64,000 nt of DNA. Source: Marinimicrococcus flavescens (GTDB lineage Bacteria; Pseudomonadota; Alphaproteobacteria; Geminicoccales; Geminicoccaceae). A model generated the notes under the pieces. The model was not told the DNA's origin, searched no databases, and was given only the letters and a program-made list of their open reading frames with translations. Every line of letters starts with the position of its first letter. Position 1 is the stretch's first letter. The stretch is taken from positions 62,001-126,000 of the forward strand of contig JARGEQ010000001.1 of the NCBI GenBank assembly GCA_029211145.1. The letters are read 5' to 3'. A program made the position numbers and the translations under genes. Positions 43,294 through 53,586 of the stretch are shown here, in pieces.

Positions 43294-44849
43294 AACCGGC
43301 TGCCGCATCCGCTCCGCCCCGACGGCCGCTCCGCACGGATCGGCGCGGCGCCGTCGCGCTGCTCGTGGGACTTCTGCTGCTGCCGCTGGTCATGACGGTA
43401 GGCCTCGCCGTCGACCTGTCGCGGGCCTATCTGGTCCAGTCGCGGCTGATCACCGCCACCGACTCGGCAGGCCTTGCGGCGGCGCGAACCTTCTACGAGC
43501 CTTCCCGCGACCAGCGCGCGGCAGGCTTCTTTTGGGCCAACTTCTCGCGCAAGGCCCCCGGGAGCGCCCTCGGCTTTCTCGACTCCAGGGTGAGCGGGCC
43601 GCACTTCAAGCAGGTGAGCAGCACCGAGATCGAGGTATCGGCCACCGCCAGCATGCCCACGCTCTTTCTCAGGGCCGCGGGCTACGAGACCATCGACGTC
43701 ACCGCCACCAACGTCTCGCAGCGCGCCGAGCGGGGGATGGAGCTGGCGCTCGTTCTCGACGTGACCGGGTCGATGGCGGGCAGCAAGATCCGGGCGCTGC
43801 GGAACGCCGCCACCACGCTGATCGACATGATCTACGGCACCCGCGAGACCACCAACAATCTGTGGATGGCGGTGGTCCCCTACTCGGCCTCGGTCAACCT
43901 GGGGCCGACGCGCACCAGCTGGCTGCGTTCCGGCTCTCTCGACACGAACGCCTACTACCCGCGCAGCTGGGCCGGCTGTGTCGAGGCGCGATGGGAGCAC
44001 GGCAACGACAGGAACGACCTCAACCCGTTCCAGGCACCGTTCGAGCCCTACCTCTACGAGTCGACCCTCGGGAAATACACGAAGCACGGGGACGACGACG
44101 ATGACGACGACAAGGGGAAAGGCAACGACAAGGGCGGTGGCAAGGCGCATCAGCCCGTCAAGGGCGACAATGACTGGTCGGTGAGCAACGTCACCGAGGA
44201 GCGACAGGCCAGCCTCGGCAACAATACGGTCGGCCCTAATCTCGCCTGCCCGCCGCCCGTGATGTCGCTACGGCAGTCCAAGGCCCAGATCCGCGGTTTC
44301 GTGCAGTCGCTGGAGCCCTACTACCGCGGCGGCACGATGGCCAATCTCGGCCTGCAGGCCGGCTGGTTCGTGCTCTCGCCCCGCTGGCGCGGGCTGTGGG
44401 GCGATCCCGCCCTGCCGCACGACTACGACGCTCCGAACATGGACAAGGTCGTCATCTTGATGACGGATGGCGAGAACAACTGGTACGACTGGCCCGAGGG
44501 GGCGCCGGGCAAGGGTCCGCCAGGCTGGGGCAACGACGGCGACGCCGACTACACCGCCTATGGCCGGCTCAAGGAAAATCGGCTCGAGATCACGACCGGC
44601 CTCAACGACGAGGCGCAGGCGGGGAAGGAAATCGACCGCCGCATGAGTGCCCTTTGCACAGAGATGCAGTCGAAGGGCATCATCATGTACACGATCACCT
44701 TCGCCGTGAACAGCAACGCCGTGAAAAAGCTCTACCAGGGCTGCGCCAGCAAGCCTGAATACTACTTCAACTCGCCCGACGACGCGTCGCTCAAGGCGGC
44801 GTTCAAGGAGATCGCCGACCAGCTGATGAACGTCCGCCTCAACCGCTGA
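43290..44849 (+). CDS. tadG: TadG-like protein with von Willebrand factor A domain
   Basis: 519 residues. TDRRGAVALLVGLLLLPLVM provides an N-terminal pilin-like membrane segment (without the usual Glu+5). A vWA domain follows with MIDAS-like LVLDVTGSM: D157, T159 and S161 (DxTxS instead of DxSxS), and later VVILMTDGENN. Unusual inserts lie between: seven consecutive Asp at 268-274 followed by Lys/Gly-rich KGKGNDKGGGK. TadG anchors or regulates the pilus in the envelope. Last gene of the Tad operon; a strong terminator follows. Confidence 0.9.
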   Translation: MKPAAASAPPRRPLRTDRRGAVALLVGLLLLPLVMTVGLAVDLSRAYLVQSRLITATDSAGLAAARTFYEPSRDQRAAGFFWANFSRKAPGSALGFLDSRVSGPHFKQVSSTEIEVSATASMPTLFLRAAGYETIDVTATNVSQRAERGMELALVLDVTGSMAGSKIRALRNAATTLIDMIYGTRETTNNLWMAVVPYSASVNLGPTRTSWLRSGSLDTNAYYPRSWAGCVEARWEHGNDRNDLNPFQAPFEPYLYESTLGKYTKHGDDDDDDDKGKGNDKGGGKAHQPVKGDNDWSVSNVTEERQASLGNNTVGPNLACPPPVMSLRQSKAQIRGFVQSLEPYYRGGTMANLGLQAGWFVLSPRWRGLWGDPALPHDYDAPNMDKVVILMTDGENNWYDWPEGAPGKGPPGWGNDGDADYTAYGRLKENRLEITTGLNDEAQAGKEIDRRMSALCTEMQSKGIIMYTITFAVNSNAVKKLYQGCASKPEYYFNSPDDASLKAAFKEIADQLMNVRLNR

Positions 44850-44871
44850 GCGGCCCCTGGTTCCATCAGCG

Positions 44872-44911
44872 AAAACGGCCGGAGCGCGCCCGCTCCGGCC
44901 GGTTTCGTTTT
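44872..44911. terminator. Bidirectional intrinsic terminator (tadG / typA)
   Basis: A perfect 11-base stem (44876-44886 with 44891-44901, loop CGCC) is flanked by AAAA on the left and TTTCGTTTT on the right, so it works as a terminator in both directions. It lies between the convergent tadG stop (44849) and typA stop (44964). Confidence 0.85.
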
Positions 44912-44963
44912 GGGACCGTGGAGGATCGTTCGGCCCGATAGGCGAGCCGGACGATCTTCGGGC

Positions 44964-46787
44964 TTACGCTACGTCCTTCTGCCGCGCCGCACGCTTGCGC
45001 TCGTGCGGATCGAGATAGCGCTTCCTGAGGCGGATCGAGGCGGGCGTCACCTCGACCAGCTCGTCGTCGGCGATGTAGGAGATCGCCTTTTCCAGGGTCA
45101 TGCGGATCGGCGGCGTCAGCGCCACCGCATCGTCCTTGCCGGACGCGCGCATGTTGGTGAGCTTCTTGGCCTTGAGCGGGTTCACCTCGAGGTCGTTGCC
45201 GCGGGTGTGCTCGCCGATGATCATGCCCGAGTAGATCTTCTCGCCCGAGCCGATGAACATCGGGCCGCGATCCTCGAGGTTCCACAGCGCAAAGGCCACC
45301 GACTCACCCTGCTCGGCGGAGATCAGCACGCCGGTGTGGCGCTGCTGGATCGCGCCCTTGTAGGGCTCCCAGGCGTGGAACACGCGGTTGAGCACGCCGG
45401 TGCCCCGGGTGTCCGTGAGGAACTCGCCATAGTAGCCGATCAGCGCGCGCGAGGGCGCGTTGAACACGAGGCGCTGCTTGCCGGCACCGGCCGGGCGCAT
45501 GTCCTTGAGCTCGCCGCGGCGCTGGGTGAGCTTCTCGACGACGACGCCGGAATATTCCTCATCGACGTCGATCACCACCTCCTCGATCGGCTCGAGCCGC
45601 TGGCCGCTCTCCTCGTCGGTGCGGAACAGCACGCGCGGGCGGCCGACGCACAGCTCGTAGCCCTCGCGGCGCATGGTCTCGATCAGCACCGCCAGCTGCA
45701 GCTCGCCGCGCCCCGCGACCTCGAAAGCGTCGCTCTCGTCGGCCAGCTTCACGCGGATCGCGACATTGCCCTCGGCCTCGCGCTGCAGCCGGTCCCAGAT
45801 CTGCCGCGAGGTCACCTTGGTGCCCTCCTGACCGGCATAGGGGCCGTCATTGACCGAGAAGGTCATGACGATCGTCGAGGGATCGATCGGCTGGGCCGGC
45901 AGCGGCTCCTCGACCGAGACGTCGCACAGCGTGTCGGAGACGGTGGCCTTGCCGAAGCCGGCGATGGTCACGATATCGCCGGCCACGACCTCCTCGACGG
46001 GCTGCCGCTCGAGCCCGCGGAAGGCCAGCAGCTTGCTGACACGGCCCTGCTCGACCAGCTCGCCGTTGCGGGTCAGCGCCTTGAGCGGGGCGTTGGGCTT
46101 GAGGCGACCGGAGAACACCCGGCCGGTCAAGAGGCGGCCCAGATAGGGGTTGGCCTCGACGGTGGTGGCCAGCATCCGGAAGGGCCCGTCGGGATCCGCG
46201 GTGGGCGCCGGGACATGCTCGAGGATGAGATCGAACAGCGGGGCCAGGCTCTCGCGCGGGTCGTCGAGCTCGGCCACCGCCCAGCCCTGCTTGGCGCTGG
46301 CGTAGACGTGCGGGAAGTCGAGCTGCTCGTCCTCGGCCTCGAGGGCCGCGAAGAGATCGAAGATCTCGTTGAGGACCTCGTCGGCGCGCTGGTCGGGCTT
46401 GTCGATCTTGTTGATGACCACGATCGGCCGCAGGCCCTGCTTCAGGGCCTTGCCCAGCACGAACTTGGTCTGCGGCATCGGCCCCTCGGCGGCGTCGACC
46501 AGCAGCAGGCAGCTGTCGACCATCGAGAGGATGCGCTCGACCTCGCCGCCGAAATCGGCGTGGCCCGGCGTGTCGACGATGTTGATGCGGACGTCCTTCC
46601 AGACCACCGAGGTGGATTTGGCGAGGATCGTGATGCCCCGTTCGCGCTCGATGTCGTTGCTGTCCATCGCCCGCTCCTGCACCTGCTGGTGTTCTCGGAA
46701 CGTGCCGGCCTGCTGGAGCAGCTTGTCGACCATGGTCGTCTTGCCGTGGTCGACGTGGGCAATGATCGCAATGTTGCGAAGTTCCAT
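44964..46787 (-). CDS. typA: Ribosome-associated GTPase TypA/BipA
   Basis: 607 residues, standard. Translation-factor GTPase motifs: G1 AHVDHGKTT at 9-17, switch with [14 protein letters not shown]3 [15 protein letters not shown]4 NKIDKPD and G5 ASAKQGWA. Domains II, III and V follow, and the BipA-specific C-terminal region includes [16 protein letters not shown] and [14 protein letters not shown]. It assists 50S subunit assembly and adaptation to low temperature or stress. Single gene; the ATG at 46787 begins the family N terminus [13 protein letters not shown]. Confidence 0.98.
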   Translation of the reverse strand: MELRNIAIIAHVDHGKTTMVDKLLQQAGTFREHQQVQERAMDSNDIERERGITILAKSTSVVWKDVRINIVDTPGHADFGGEVERILSMVDSCLLLVDAAEGPMPQTKFVLGKALKQGLRPIVVINKIDKPDQRADEVLNEIFDLFAALEAEDEQLDFPHVYASAKQGWAVAELDDPRESLAPLFDLILEHVPAPTADPDGPFRMLATTVEANPYLGRLLTGRVFSGRLKPNAPLKALTRNGELVEQGRVSKLLAFRGLERQPVEEVVAGDIVTIAGFGKATVSDTLCDVSVEEPLPAQPIDPSTIVMTFSVNDGPYAGQEGTKVTSRQIWDRLQREAEGNVAIRVKLADESDAFEVAGRGELQLAVLIETMRREGYELCVGRPRVLFRTDEESGQRLEPIEEVVIDVDEEYSGVVVEKLTQRRGELKDMRPAGAGKQRLVFNAPSRALIGYYGEFLTDTRGTGVLNRVFHAWEPYKGAIQQRHTGVLISAEQGESVAFALWNLEDRGPMFIGSGEKIYSGMIIGEHTRGNDLEVNPLKAKKLTNMRASGKDDAVALTPPIRMTLEKAISYIADDELVEVTPASIRLRKRYLDPHERKRAARQKDVA

Positions 46788-46989
46788 GAGACACCGGTAA
46801 GGAGAGGGAAGAGGGCCGGCTCTGCAGCCGACAATTGGCGTGCGACCATATAAGGGGAACTGCCCTTTTGCGCCAGTGCAACCAAGCCACGCGCCCTGCG
46901 GCACGTTGGGCATCGCCGACGCCTGCATGTCCCTGCCCGAACTGGGCCGCGATCGCCGCAAGCGAACGGCGACGTTCCGGAAGCCCCGC

Positions 46990-48456
46990 ATGAACGTTGC
47001 CGATCACCTCACCCGCCACGCCGCGGAGCGGCCTTGTGCGGTCGCTGCCATCCACCGCGACCGTCTGGTCCGCTATGGCGAGCTCGACACGTTGGTATGG
47101 CGGATGGCGGCGGCGCTGCGGACGCAGGGCCTCGGGCCGGGCGACCGGGTAGGGGTGACGGTGCGGCAGCCGGTGCTGCATCTTGTCGCCATGCTGGCCC
47201 TGGCGCGGCTCGGCGCGGTGCAGATGGGCCTTGCGGCCTCCGAGCCGGTGGAGCGCCGCCGTTCGCTCGCCGGCCGTCTGAGGCTGGCGGCCGTGCTCGT
47301 CGATCAGAACGATGCGGCGCAGGGAGCGCCCGCGCTGATGCTCGATCCGGCATGGCTCAAGGCAGGTGCCGTGCAAGTCGACAGGTCGCTACGCAACGAG
47401 GGCGGCGATGGCCTCCTGATGATCGCGGGCTCCTCGGGTACCACCGGCGCCGGCAAGCTCTATGCGGTATCGCACAGCGACGAGCTCGTCCGGGCGGCGC
47501 GCGACGCCACCGTCTTCGGCTGGCGTCCGGCCGAGCGCTATCTGAACCTCGTGGACCTGCACTTTGCCGTCGGCCGCCGCCGCGTCCTGCACTGCCTGGT
47601 CGCGGGAGGCTGTGTGTTCCTGCCGCCCGGCGAGATCACCTGGAGCGAGATCGCGGAGGCCATCGACCGGCATGCCGTGACCCACGTCTCCTGCACGCCG
47701 GTGCACGCCACCGCGATGCTCGAGCACCTGCCGTCCGAGCAGCCACGCTTCCCGGACCTGCGTGTGTTGCGGGTCGGTGCGGCGGCCGTGCCGGAGGCGC
47801 TGCGCGCCCAGATCCGCCGCCGCCTGACCCCCAACCTCTACATCAATTACGGCAGCAACGAGGGCGGCACCATCGCGGGAGCGGATCCGGCGCTGCAGCG
47901 CCTCGTGCCGGGGACCGTGGGCCGTCCGATGGCGGGGCTCGAGGTCGAGGTGGTGGACGCCGACGGGCGTCCATTGCCCGCGGGCGAGACCGGCCAGGTG
48001 CGGCTGCGCGGGCCGGGTGTGATCCGCGAGTATCTCGATGATCCCGAGGCCACCGCGCTGGCCTTCCGCGACGGCTGGTTCCACCCGGGCGATCTTGCCT
48101 GCTTCACGGCCGAGGGCGCCCTCCTGCACCACGGCCGCGCCGACGACGTGATGGTGTTCGACGGGATCAACATCCACCCCGGCGAGATCGAGCAGGTGCT
48201 GCTCGAGCACGAGGCGGTGGTCGAGGCCGCGGCCTTCGGCCTTGCCTCGCAGCGACACCAGCATGTCCCGGCGGCCGCCGTGGTGCTGCGCCGGCCGGTC
48301 GGGATGGAGGTCTTGATCCGGTTCTGCAGGGAGCGGCTGGGGGTGCGCGCGCCGCGCCGGCTCTTTTCCGTCGAGAGCCTGCCGCGCAATGCCACGGGCA
48401 AGATTCTCAGGCGCGAGATCGCCGTCCGGCTCGGCGGGGCGGCACGGGCGGACTGA
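46990..48456 (+). CDS. AMP-dependent acyl-CoA synthetase/ligase
   Basis: 488 residues. ANL-superfamily motifs: IAGSSGTTGAGKLYAVSH (core A3, with Gly-Ala-Gly-Lys in place of xPKG), YINYGSNEGG (A5, Asn for the usual Thr), DGWFHPGDLA (A7), HHGRADDVMVFDGINIHPGE (A8) and LPRNATGKILRREIA with the catalytic lysine (A10). It adenylates a carboxylic acid and loads it onto CoA or a carrier. The replacements in A3, A5 and A7 set it apart from ordinary acetate or fatty-acid ligases; the substrate is unknown. It converges on a BDH2-like SDR gene; no carrier or thioesterase is nearby. An ATG at 46927 would add 21 residues. Confidence 0.87.
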   Translation: MNVADHLTRHAAERPCAVAAIHRDRLVRYGELDTLVWRMAAALRTQGLGPGDRVGVTVRQPVLHLVAMLALARLGAVQMGLAASEPVERRRSLAGRLRLAAVLVDQNDAAQGAPALMLDPAWLKAGAVQVDRSLRNEGGDGLLMIAGSSGTTGAGKLYAVSHSDELVRAARDATVFGWRPAERYLNLVDLHFAVGRRRVLHCLVAGGCVFLPPGEITWSEIAEAIDRHAVTHVSCTPVHATAMLEHLPSEQPRFPDLRVLRVGAAAVPEALRAQIRRRLTPNLYINYGSNEGGTIAGADPALQRLVPGTVGRPMAGLEVEVVDADGRPLPAGETGQVRLRGPGVIREYLDDPEATALAFRDGWFHPGDLACFTAEGALLHHGRADDVMVFDGINIHPGEIEQVLLEHEAVVEAAAFGLASQRHQHVPAAAVVLRRPVGMEVLIRFCRERLGVRAPRRLFSVESLPRNATGKILRREIAVRLGGAARAD

Positions 48457-48477
48457 GCCGCCCGCCGCCCCGCCGGC

Positions 48478-49681
<1,204 letters not shown>

Positions 49682-49685
49682 GCGG

Positions 49686-50156
49686 TCAGCCGATGCTGGC
49701 GTCGACCAGGGCCGCCCGCAATCCGTTGAGCGCCCAGAGGAGGAAGACCAGGCCCGGGAGCAGCAGGGCGGCCGGCGCGCCGTGGCTCGCGAGCGCAGCC
49801 CACAAGGCCGCCAGCAGGCACAGCGAGAGAGCGGCCACGCGGCGGCTGCGGCGGTGCATGAAGGGGCCGATCATCGCCGCGACGCTGGCCGCGGCCAGCC
49901 ACAGCCAAACCTCCGCCAGCGAGGGCAGCCCGCCCTCCACCTCCTCGATCAGCAGGGCCAGCAGGTTGGCGAGGCTCACCACGAAGAGCGCTATCCACGG
50001 CGCCGCGGCCAGCCGCAGCGCGCAGGCGACCTCCCAGCCGCGAACGAAGGGCGGCCAGACGAGCTGGCGCGGCCCGCCCCTGAGCCAGGCGCTTGCACCC
50101 TCCGAGACGATCACCGCCAGCGCGCCCAGGGCCGCCAGCCAGGGCAGATCGAGCAT
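49686..50156 (-). CDS. Uncharacterised integral membrane protein
   Basis: 156 residues with about four membrane helices (7-22, 44-70, 82-98 and 105-150, the last two close together). An acidic EEVEGG loop and a basic HRRSRRV loop lie between them. No family recognised. It follows tusA by three bases on the same strand, so the two are co-transcribed; membrane proteins next to tusA often take part in sulfur transfer or transport, but that is inference only. Confidence 0.7.
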   Translation of the reverse strand: MLDLPWLAALGALAVIVSEGASAWLRGGPRQLVWPPFVRGWEVACALRLAAAPWIALFVVSLANLLALLIEEVEGGLPSLAEVWLWLAAASVAAMIGPFMHRRSRRVAALSLCLLAALWAALASHGAPAALLLPGLVFLLWALNGLRAALVDASIG

Positions 50157-50159
50157 CCC

Positions 50160-50399
50160 CTATCTCTTGTGGAGGGTGATGCGGAAGATCCCCTCGACCT
50201 CGAGGGTCTCGGCCAGAAGATGCCCGCTCTCCTCGCAATAGTCCTCGAAATCGCGCGGGGCCGCCGGATCGGTGGCCAGCACGCAGACCACCGCGCCGCT
50301 CGGCAGCACCATGAGCGCCTGGCGCGCCTTGACCAGCGGCAGCGGGCAGGAGAGCCCGCGGGCATCGACCAGCGCGTCGAACCGCTGCCCGCCGGTCAT
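50160..50399 (-). CDS. Sulfurtransferase TusA family protein
   Basis: 79 residues, typical TusA length. FDALVDARGLSCPLPLVKAR contains the active-site Cys in the CPxP motif (CPLP). The beta-alpha-beta fold continues with LPSGAVVCVLATDPAAPRDF and ends GIFRITLHKR. It carries persulfide sulfur to acceptors such as tRNA thiolation or molybdenum cofactor enzymes. It is co-transcribed with a downstream membrane protein and is divergent from an M48 protease gene. Confidence 0.9.
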   Translation of the reverse strand: MTGGQRFDALVDARGLSCPLPLVKARQALMVLPSGAVVCVLATDPAAPRDFEDYCEESGHLLAETLEVEGIFRITLHKR

Positions 50400-50580
50400 G
50401 CCCGGCCCGCCATCGCCGGCCTGCCGCCGCGCCTCGCCAGAACTTCCATCATCCGCCCAACCATCCGATAACCGGCCCGCCCCGGCCGAACCCGGGGAAG
50501 CTGCCGCGCTCTGGTGCGTCTCCAGCAACGAGCATCCCGCCCATCCGGGAGCCGGCCGCTCGCCGCCATGATCCCAAGCG

Positions 50581-50614
50581 GTTCCCGCCGCCGCAAGGGG
50601 GCGGCGGCGGGAAC
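50581..50614. repeat. Perfect 14-base GC hairpin upstream of the M48 protease gene
   Basis: GTTCCCGCCGCCGC at 50581-50594 and its exact reverse complement at 50601-50614 are separated by six bases. It lies in the 278-base divergent region between tusA and the protease, about 65 bases before the protease start. It could be a leader hairpin or a terminator for antisense readthrough; there is no T-run. Confidence 0.55.
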
Positions 50615-50677
50615 TGGGGCCGGCGGGTGGGGTTTGCCCTGGGAAAGCCGCGGGACCGAGGACGAGGAAGGAAGAGT

Positions 50678-51496
50678 ATGCGCGCTTGCTGCTGCCGCCT
50701 GCCGGGCGGAAAGGGAGGCCTGGCCCGTCGCGAGGCGCTGATGTTGCTGGTGGGCGCCACCGGCACGATGATGGTCGGCTGCTCGCCGCAGCAGGGCGGC
50801 GGGGCGCTCGCGAGCTTCGTCTCGCCCGAGGAGGAGCGCCAGCTCGGCGAGCAGGCCTTCGAGAAGATCAAGCAGGAGGAGCGGGTCTCCGGCGATGCCG
50901 GCCTGCAGCAGCGGCTGCGCTCCGTCGGGCGGCGGATCGTCGAGGCCAGCCGGTCGTCGATCCCCCCGGGCCAGTGGGAGTTCGTGGTCTTTGCCGGTGA
51001 CGAGCTCAACGCCTTCGCCCTGCCCGGCGGGCATGTGGGGTTCTATGAGGGCATTTTCCGGGTGATGCGCAACGACGCGCAGGTCGCAGCGGTGCTGGGC
51101 CACGAGGTGGGCCACGTCACCGCCCGCCACTCGGCGCAGCGGATCGGCGCCAGCCAGGCCTCCCAGCTGGGCATGAGCGCGCTGCAGATCGCGCTGGGTG
51201 CCGGCAATGTCGGCTTCGCCAACGAGCTCGCCGCGTTGCTCGGCGCCGGCGTGCAATACGGCGTGATCCTGCCCTATTCCCGCGCCCAGGAGCTGGAGGC
51301 CGACCGGCTCGGCCTCGAATATATGGCGCGCGCCGGCTACGATCCGGCCGAGGCGCTCGACTTCTGGCAGCGCATGGCAGCCTCCGGCGGCGGCAAGCCT
51401 CCGGCCTTTCTCTCCACCCACCCCTCCGACGCCCAGCGCATCGAGCAGCTCCGCGAGGCGCTGCCCCGGGCGCAGGCGATCTACCGGCGCGGCTAG
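50678..51496 (+). CDS. M48-family metalloprotease lipoprotein
   Basis: 272 residues. A lipoprotein signal (ALMLLVGATGTMMVGCSP) anchors it in the envelope. The zinc site is HEVGH at 142-146, followed by the third ligand in the QELEADRLGLEYMARAGYDP segment. FALPGGHVGFYEGIFRV is also typical of BepA/YfgC-like and LoiP-like proteases, which control outer membrane protein quality. A TPR domain as in full BepA is absent. GGAAGG precedes the ATG at 50678. It is followed by a methyltransferase gene 59 bases on. Confidence 0.9.
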   Translation: MRACCCRLPGGKGGLARREALMLLVGATGTMMVGCSPQQGGGALASFVSPEEERQLGEQAFEKIKQEERVSGDAGLQQRLRSVGRRIVEASRSSIPPGQWEFVVFAGDELNAFALPGGHVGFYEGIFRVMRNDAQVAAVLGHEVGHVTARHSAQRIGASQASQLGMSALQIALGAGNVGFANELAALLGAGVQYGVILPYSRAQELEADRLGLEYMARAGYDPAEALDFWQRMAASGGGKPPAFLSTHPSDAQRIEQLREALPRAQAIYRRG

Positions 51497-51555
51497 AGAC
51501 GGCTGCTGACCGCAGGACTGCCTCCGCCCGCCATCTGCAATCGAAGGAAGCCCCG

Positions 51556-52320
51556 ATGGAGAACCGCTACGGCCGGCTGGCCGCGTGGGTCTACGATCTC
51601 GACAAGCCCGTCGGCCGGTCGTTCGGCGACATCGCCTATTATGCCGGCCGCCTCGAGGGCTGCCGCGGGCCGGTGCTGGAGCCGGCCGTGGGGAATGGCC
51701 GGCTGTTCATCCCGCTGCTGGAGCTGGGTCTCGACCTGACCGGCTTCGATGCCTCCGCGGAGATGCTCGACCGATGCCGGGCCCATTGCCGCGAGCGCGG
51801 ACTGGCACCCGCGTTGAGCTGCCAGCGCTTCGAGACCTTCGATTGCGCGCAGCAGTTCGAGGCCATCATCCTGCCGGCGGGCTCGTTCCAGCTGATCGCC
51901 GACTTCGCCCGGGCGCGAGTCACGCTGCAGCGCTTTCTGGCCCATCTGGCCCCCGGCGGACGCCTGATCATGGACATCGACGCGGCCGGGGCGCTGATCA
52001 CCGCACAAGGCGGCGTGCGCAGCTGGCGGTTCGCCGAGGACGAGCTGATCACCCTGACCGAGCAGCCGCTCGCCACCGACTTCGTCGCCCAGACCACCCA
52101 TGCCTTCCTCCGCTATGAGCACTGGCGGGACGGGCGGCTGGCCGGCGCGGAGCTCGAGCGCTTCAGCCTGCGCTGGTGGGGCGTCGAGGAGCTGGTCATG
52201 CTGTTGCGCGAAACGGGCTTCGTCGACGTGACGGTGTCGGCCGACTACCGGCACTGTGCGGTGCCGGAGGCGACCGCCAGCACGATCACCTTCGAGGCTC
52301 ACCGCCCCGGAGCGCGGTGA
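51556..52320 (+). CDS. Class I SAM-dependent methyltransferase
   Basis: 254 residues. SAM-binding motif I is VLEPAVGNGRLFIPLLELG at about 38-56, motif II-like LTGFDASAEMLDRCR, and post-motif ILPAGSFQLIADF. It has the Rossmann methyltransferase fold with a cap insertion; the WRDGRLAGAELERFSLRWW segment is C-terminal. The YGRLAAWVYDLDKPVG N terminus is common in small-molecule methyltransferases. Substrate unknown. GGAAG precedes the start. It follows the M48 gene and converges on the M20 hydrolase. Confidence 0.85.
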   Translation: MENRYGRLAAWVYDLDKPVGRSFGDIAYYAGRLEGCRGPVLEPAVGNGRLFIPLLELGLDLTGFDASAEMLDRCRAHCRERGLAPALSCQRFETFDCAQQFEAIILPAGSFQLIADFARARVTLQRFLAHLAPGGRLIMDIDAAGALITAQGGVRSWRFAEDELITLTEQPLATDFVAQTTHAFLRYEHWRDGRLAGAELERFSLRWWGVEELVMLLRETGFVDVTVSADYRHCAVPEATASTITFEAHRPGAR

Positions 52321-52350
52321 GCCTCGGCGGCCAAGGCCCCTCTCCGGCCG

Positions 52351-53586
52351 TCAGCCGGTGCGCAGCAGGTCGTGGAGGGTGAGCGCCACGACCTCGGTCG
52401 CCTTGTAGAGATCCTCCAAAGGCAGCCGCTCGTCGGCGCGGTGGGCGTTGGCCTCCTGGATGGTGCGCGGCCCGGCGCCGTAGAGCACCACCGGCACGCC
52501 GGCCTCCGCATAGTGGCGGGCGTCGGTATAGAGCGGCACGCCCTTGGCCTCGATGGTCTCGCCCATCACCCGGCTGGCATGGCGGCACAGCAGCTCGGCC
52601 ATGCGCTCGCCGCCGGGCAGCGGGGTGAGCGGCCGCGCCAGCATGATCCGCCGCACCTCCACGCCGGCATCGGGAAACGCCCTGGCGGCCTCGTCGATCA
52701 CCCGGCGCAGCTCGGCCTCGACCGCCTCGGCCTGCTCCTCGGGGATCATCCGCCGGTCGAGGCGGAAGGTGATGCGGTCGGGCACCACGTTGGTGTTGAT
52801 GCCGCCCTTGATGAGCCCGACGGTGAGCTGCGGGCTGCCGATGCCGGGAATTGTCGACTCCCGCGCCGCCAGATTCTTCCGCCAGGCGTAGAGGGTGCTC
52901 AGGATGTGGGTGGCGGCCTCCAGCGCGTCGATACCGGTGAACGGCATCGCGGCGTGCGCCGAGCGGCCGTTCACCTCGACCTCGAGATGCAAGCAGCCAT
53001 TGTGGGCGGTCACCACGCCATAGCTGAACCCGGCGCCGATCGAGAGATCGGGCTTGCTGATGCCTTGCTCGATCAGATAGCGCGGGCCGATGTCGCCGCC
53101 GGCCTCCTCGTCATAGGTGAAGTGCAGCTCGACCGTGCCGTTGAGCGGTGCCGCCGAGGCCTCCAGCGCCAAGAGCGCGAAGGCGTAGGTGGCGAAGTCG
53201 GACTTCGAGACCGCCACGCCGCGGCCGTACATCCAGCCGTCGACGATCTCTGCCCCGTAGGGGTCGCGGGTCCAGCCCTCGCCCGGCGGCACCACGTCGC
53301 CATGGGCGTTGAGGGCGATCACCGGCCCCTCGCCGAAGCGGCGGCGCACCACGAGATTGGTGGCCCGCACCATGCCGTTGGCGCGCACCAGCTCCTCGGG
53401 CACGGTATGGCGCTCGACGGTGAAGCCGAGCCCGGCCAGCAGCTCGGCCGCACGCTCGGCATGGGGCAGGCAGTCGCCCGGCGGGTTGTCGGACGGCACC
53501 TTCACCAGCTCCGCCAGGAAGCGGGTCTGCGCCTCGCGGTGCTCCTCGAGATAGCGGCTTATTTTCTGGGCCAGCTCTTCCATCAT
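52351..53586 (-). CDS. M20-family (ArgE/DapE-like) hydrolase with altered metal-bridging residue
   Basis: 411 residues. M20 metallopeptidase fold: ALNAHGDVVP with H95 and D97, the catalytic pair E160/E161 in TYDEEAGGD, a dimerisation domain from about 200 (HLEVEVNGRSAHAAMP), and the final NAHRADERLP with a ligand His. In the usual GRGxxDxKGG motif the metal-bridging Asp is replaced by Val126 (GRGVAVSKSDF), although K128 remains. The enzyme may use a different second ligand or a single metal. It ends the puuE-uraD-allC operon (4-base overlap with allC), suggesting an amide or ureido intermediate of purine breakdown as substrate; ArgE or DapE function is not implied. Confidence 0.85.
   Translation of the reverse strand: MMEELAQKISRYLEEHREAQTRFLAELVKVPSDNPPGDCLPHAERAAELLAGLGFTVERHTVPEELVRANGMVRATNLVVRRRFGEGPVIALNAHGDVVPPGEGWTRDPYGAEIVDGWMYGRGVAVSKSDFATYAFALLALEASAAPLNGTVELHFTYDEEAGGDIGPRYLIEQGISKPDLSIGAGFSYGVVTAHNGCLHLEVEVNGRSAHAAMPFTGIDALEAATHILSTLYAWRKNLAARESTIPGIGSPQLTVGLIKGGINTNVVPDRITFRLDRRMIPEEQAEAVEAELRRVIDEAARAFPDAGVEVRRIMLARPLTPLPGGERMAELLCRHASRVMGETIEAKGVPLYTDARHYAEAGVPVVLYGAGPRTIQEANAHRADERLPLEDLYKATEVVALTLHDLLRTG

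Noticed and set aside
44089..44130. GAC repeat as a possible microsatellite or mobile repeat
   Set aside because: It is in frame within tadG and encodes an acidic loop; only seven units with varied codons, and no flanking repeat.
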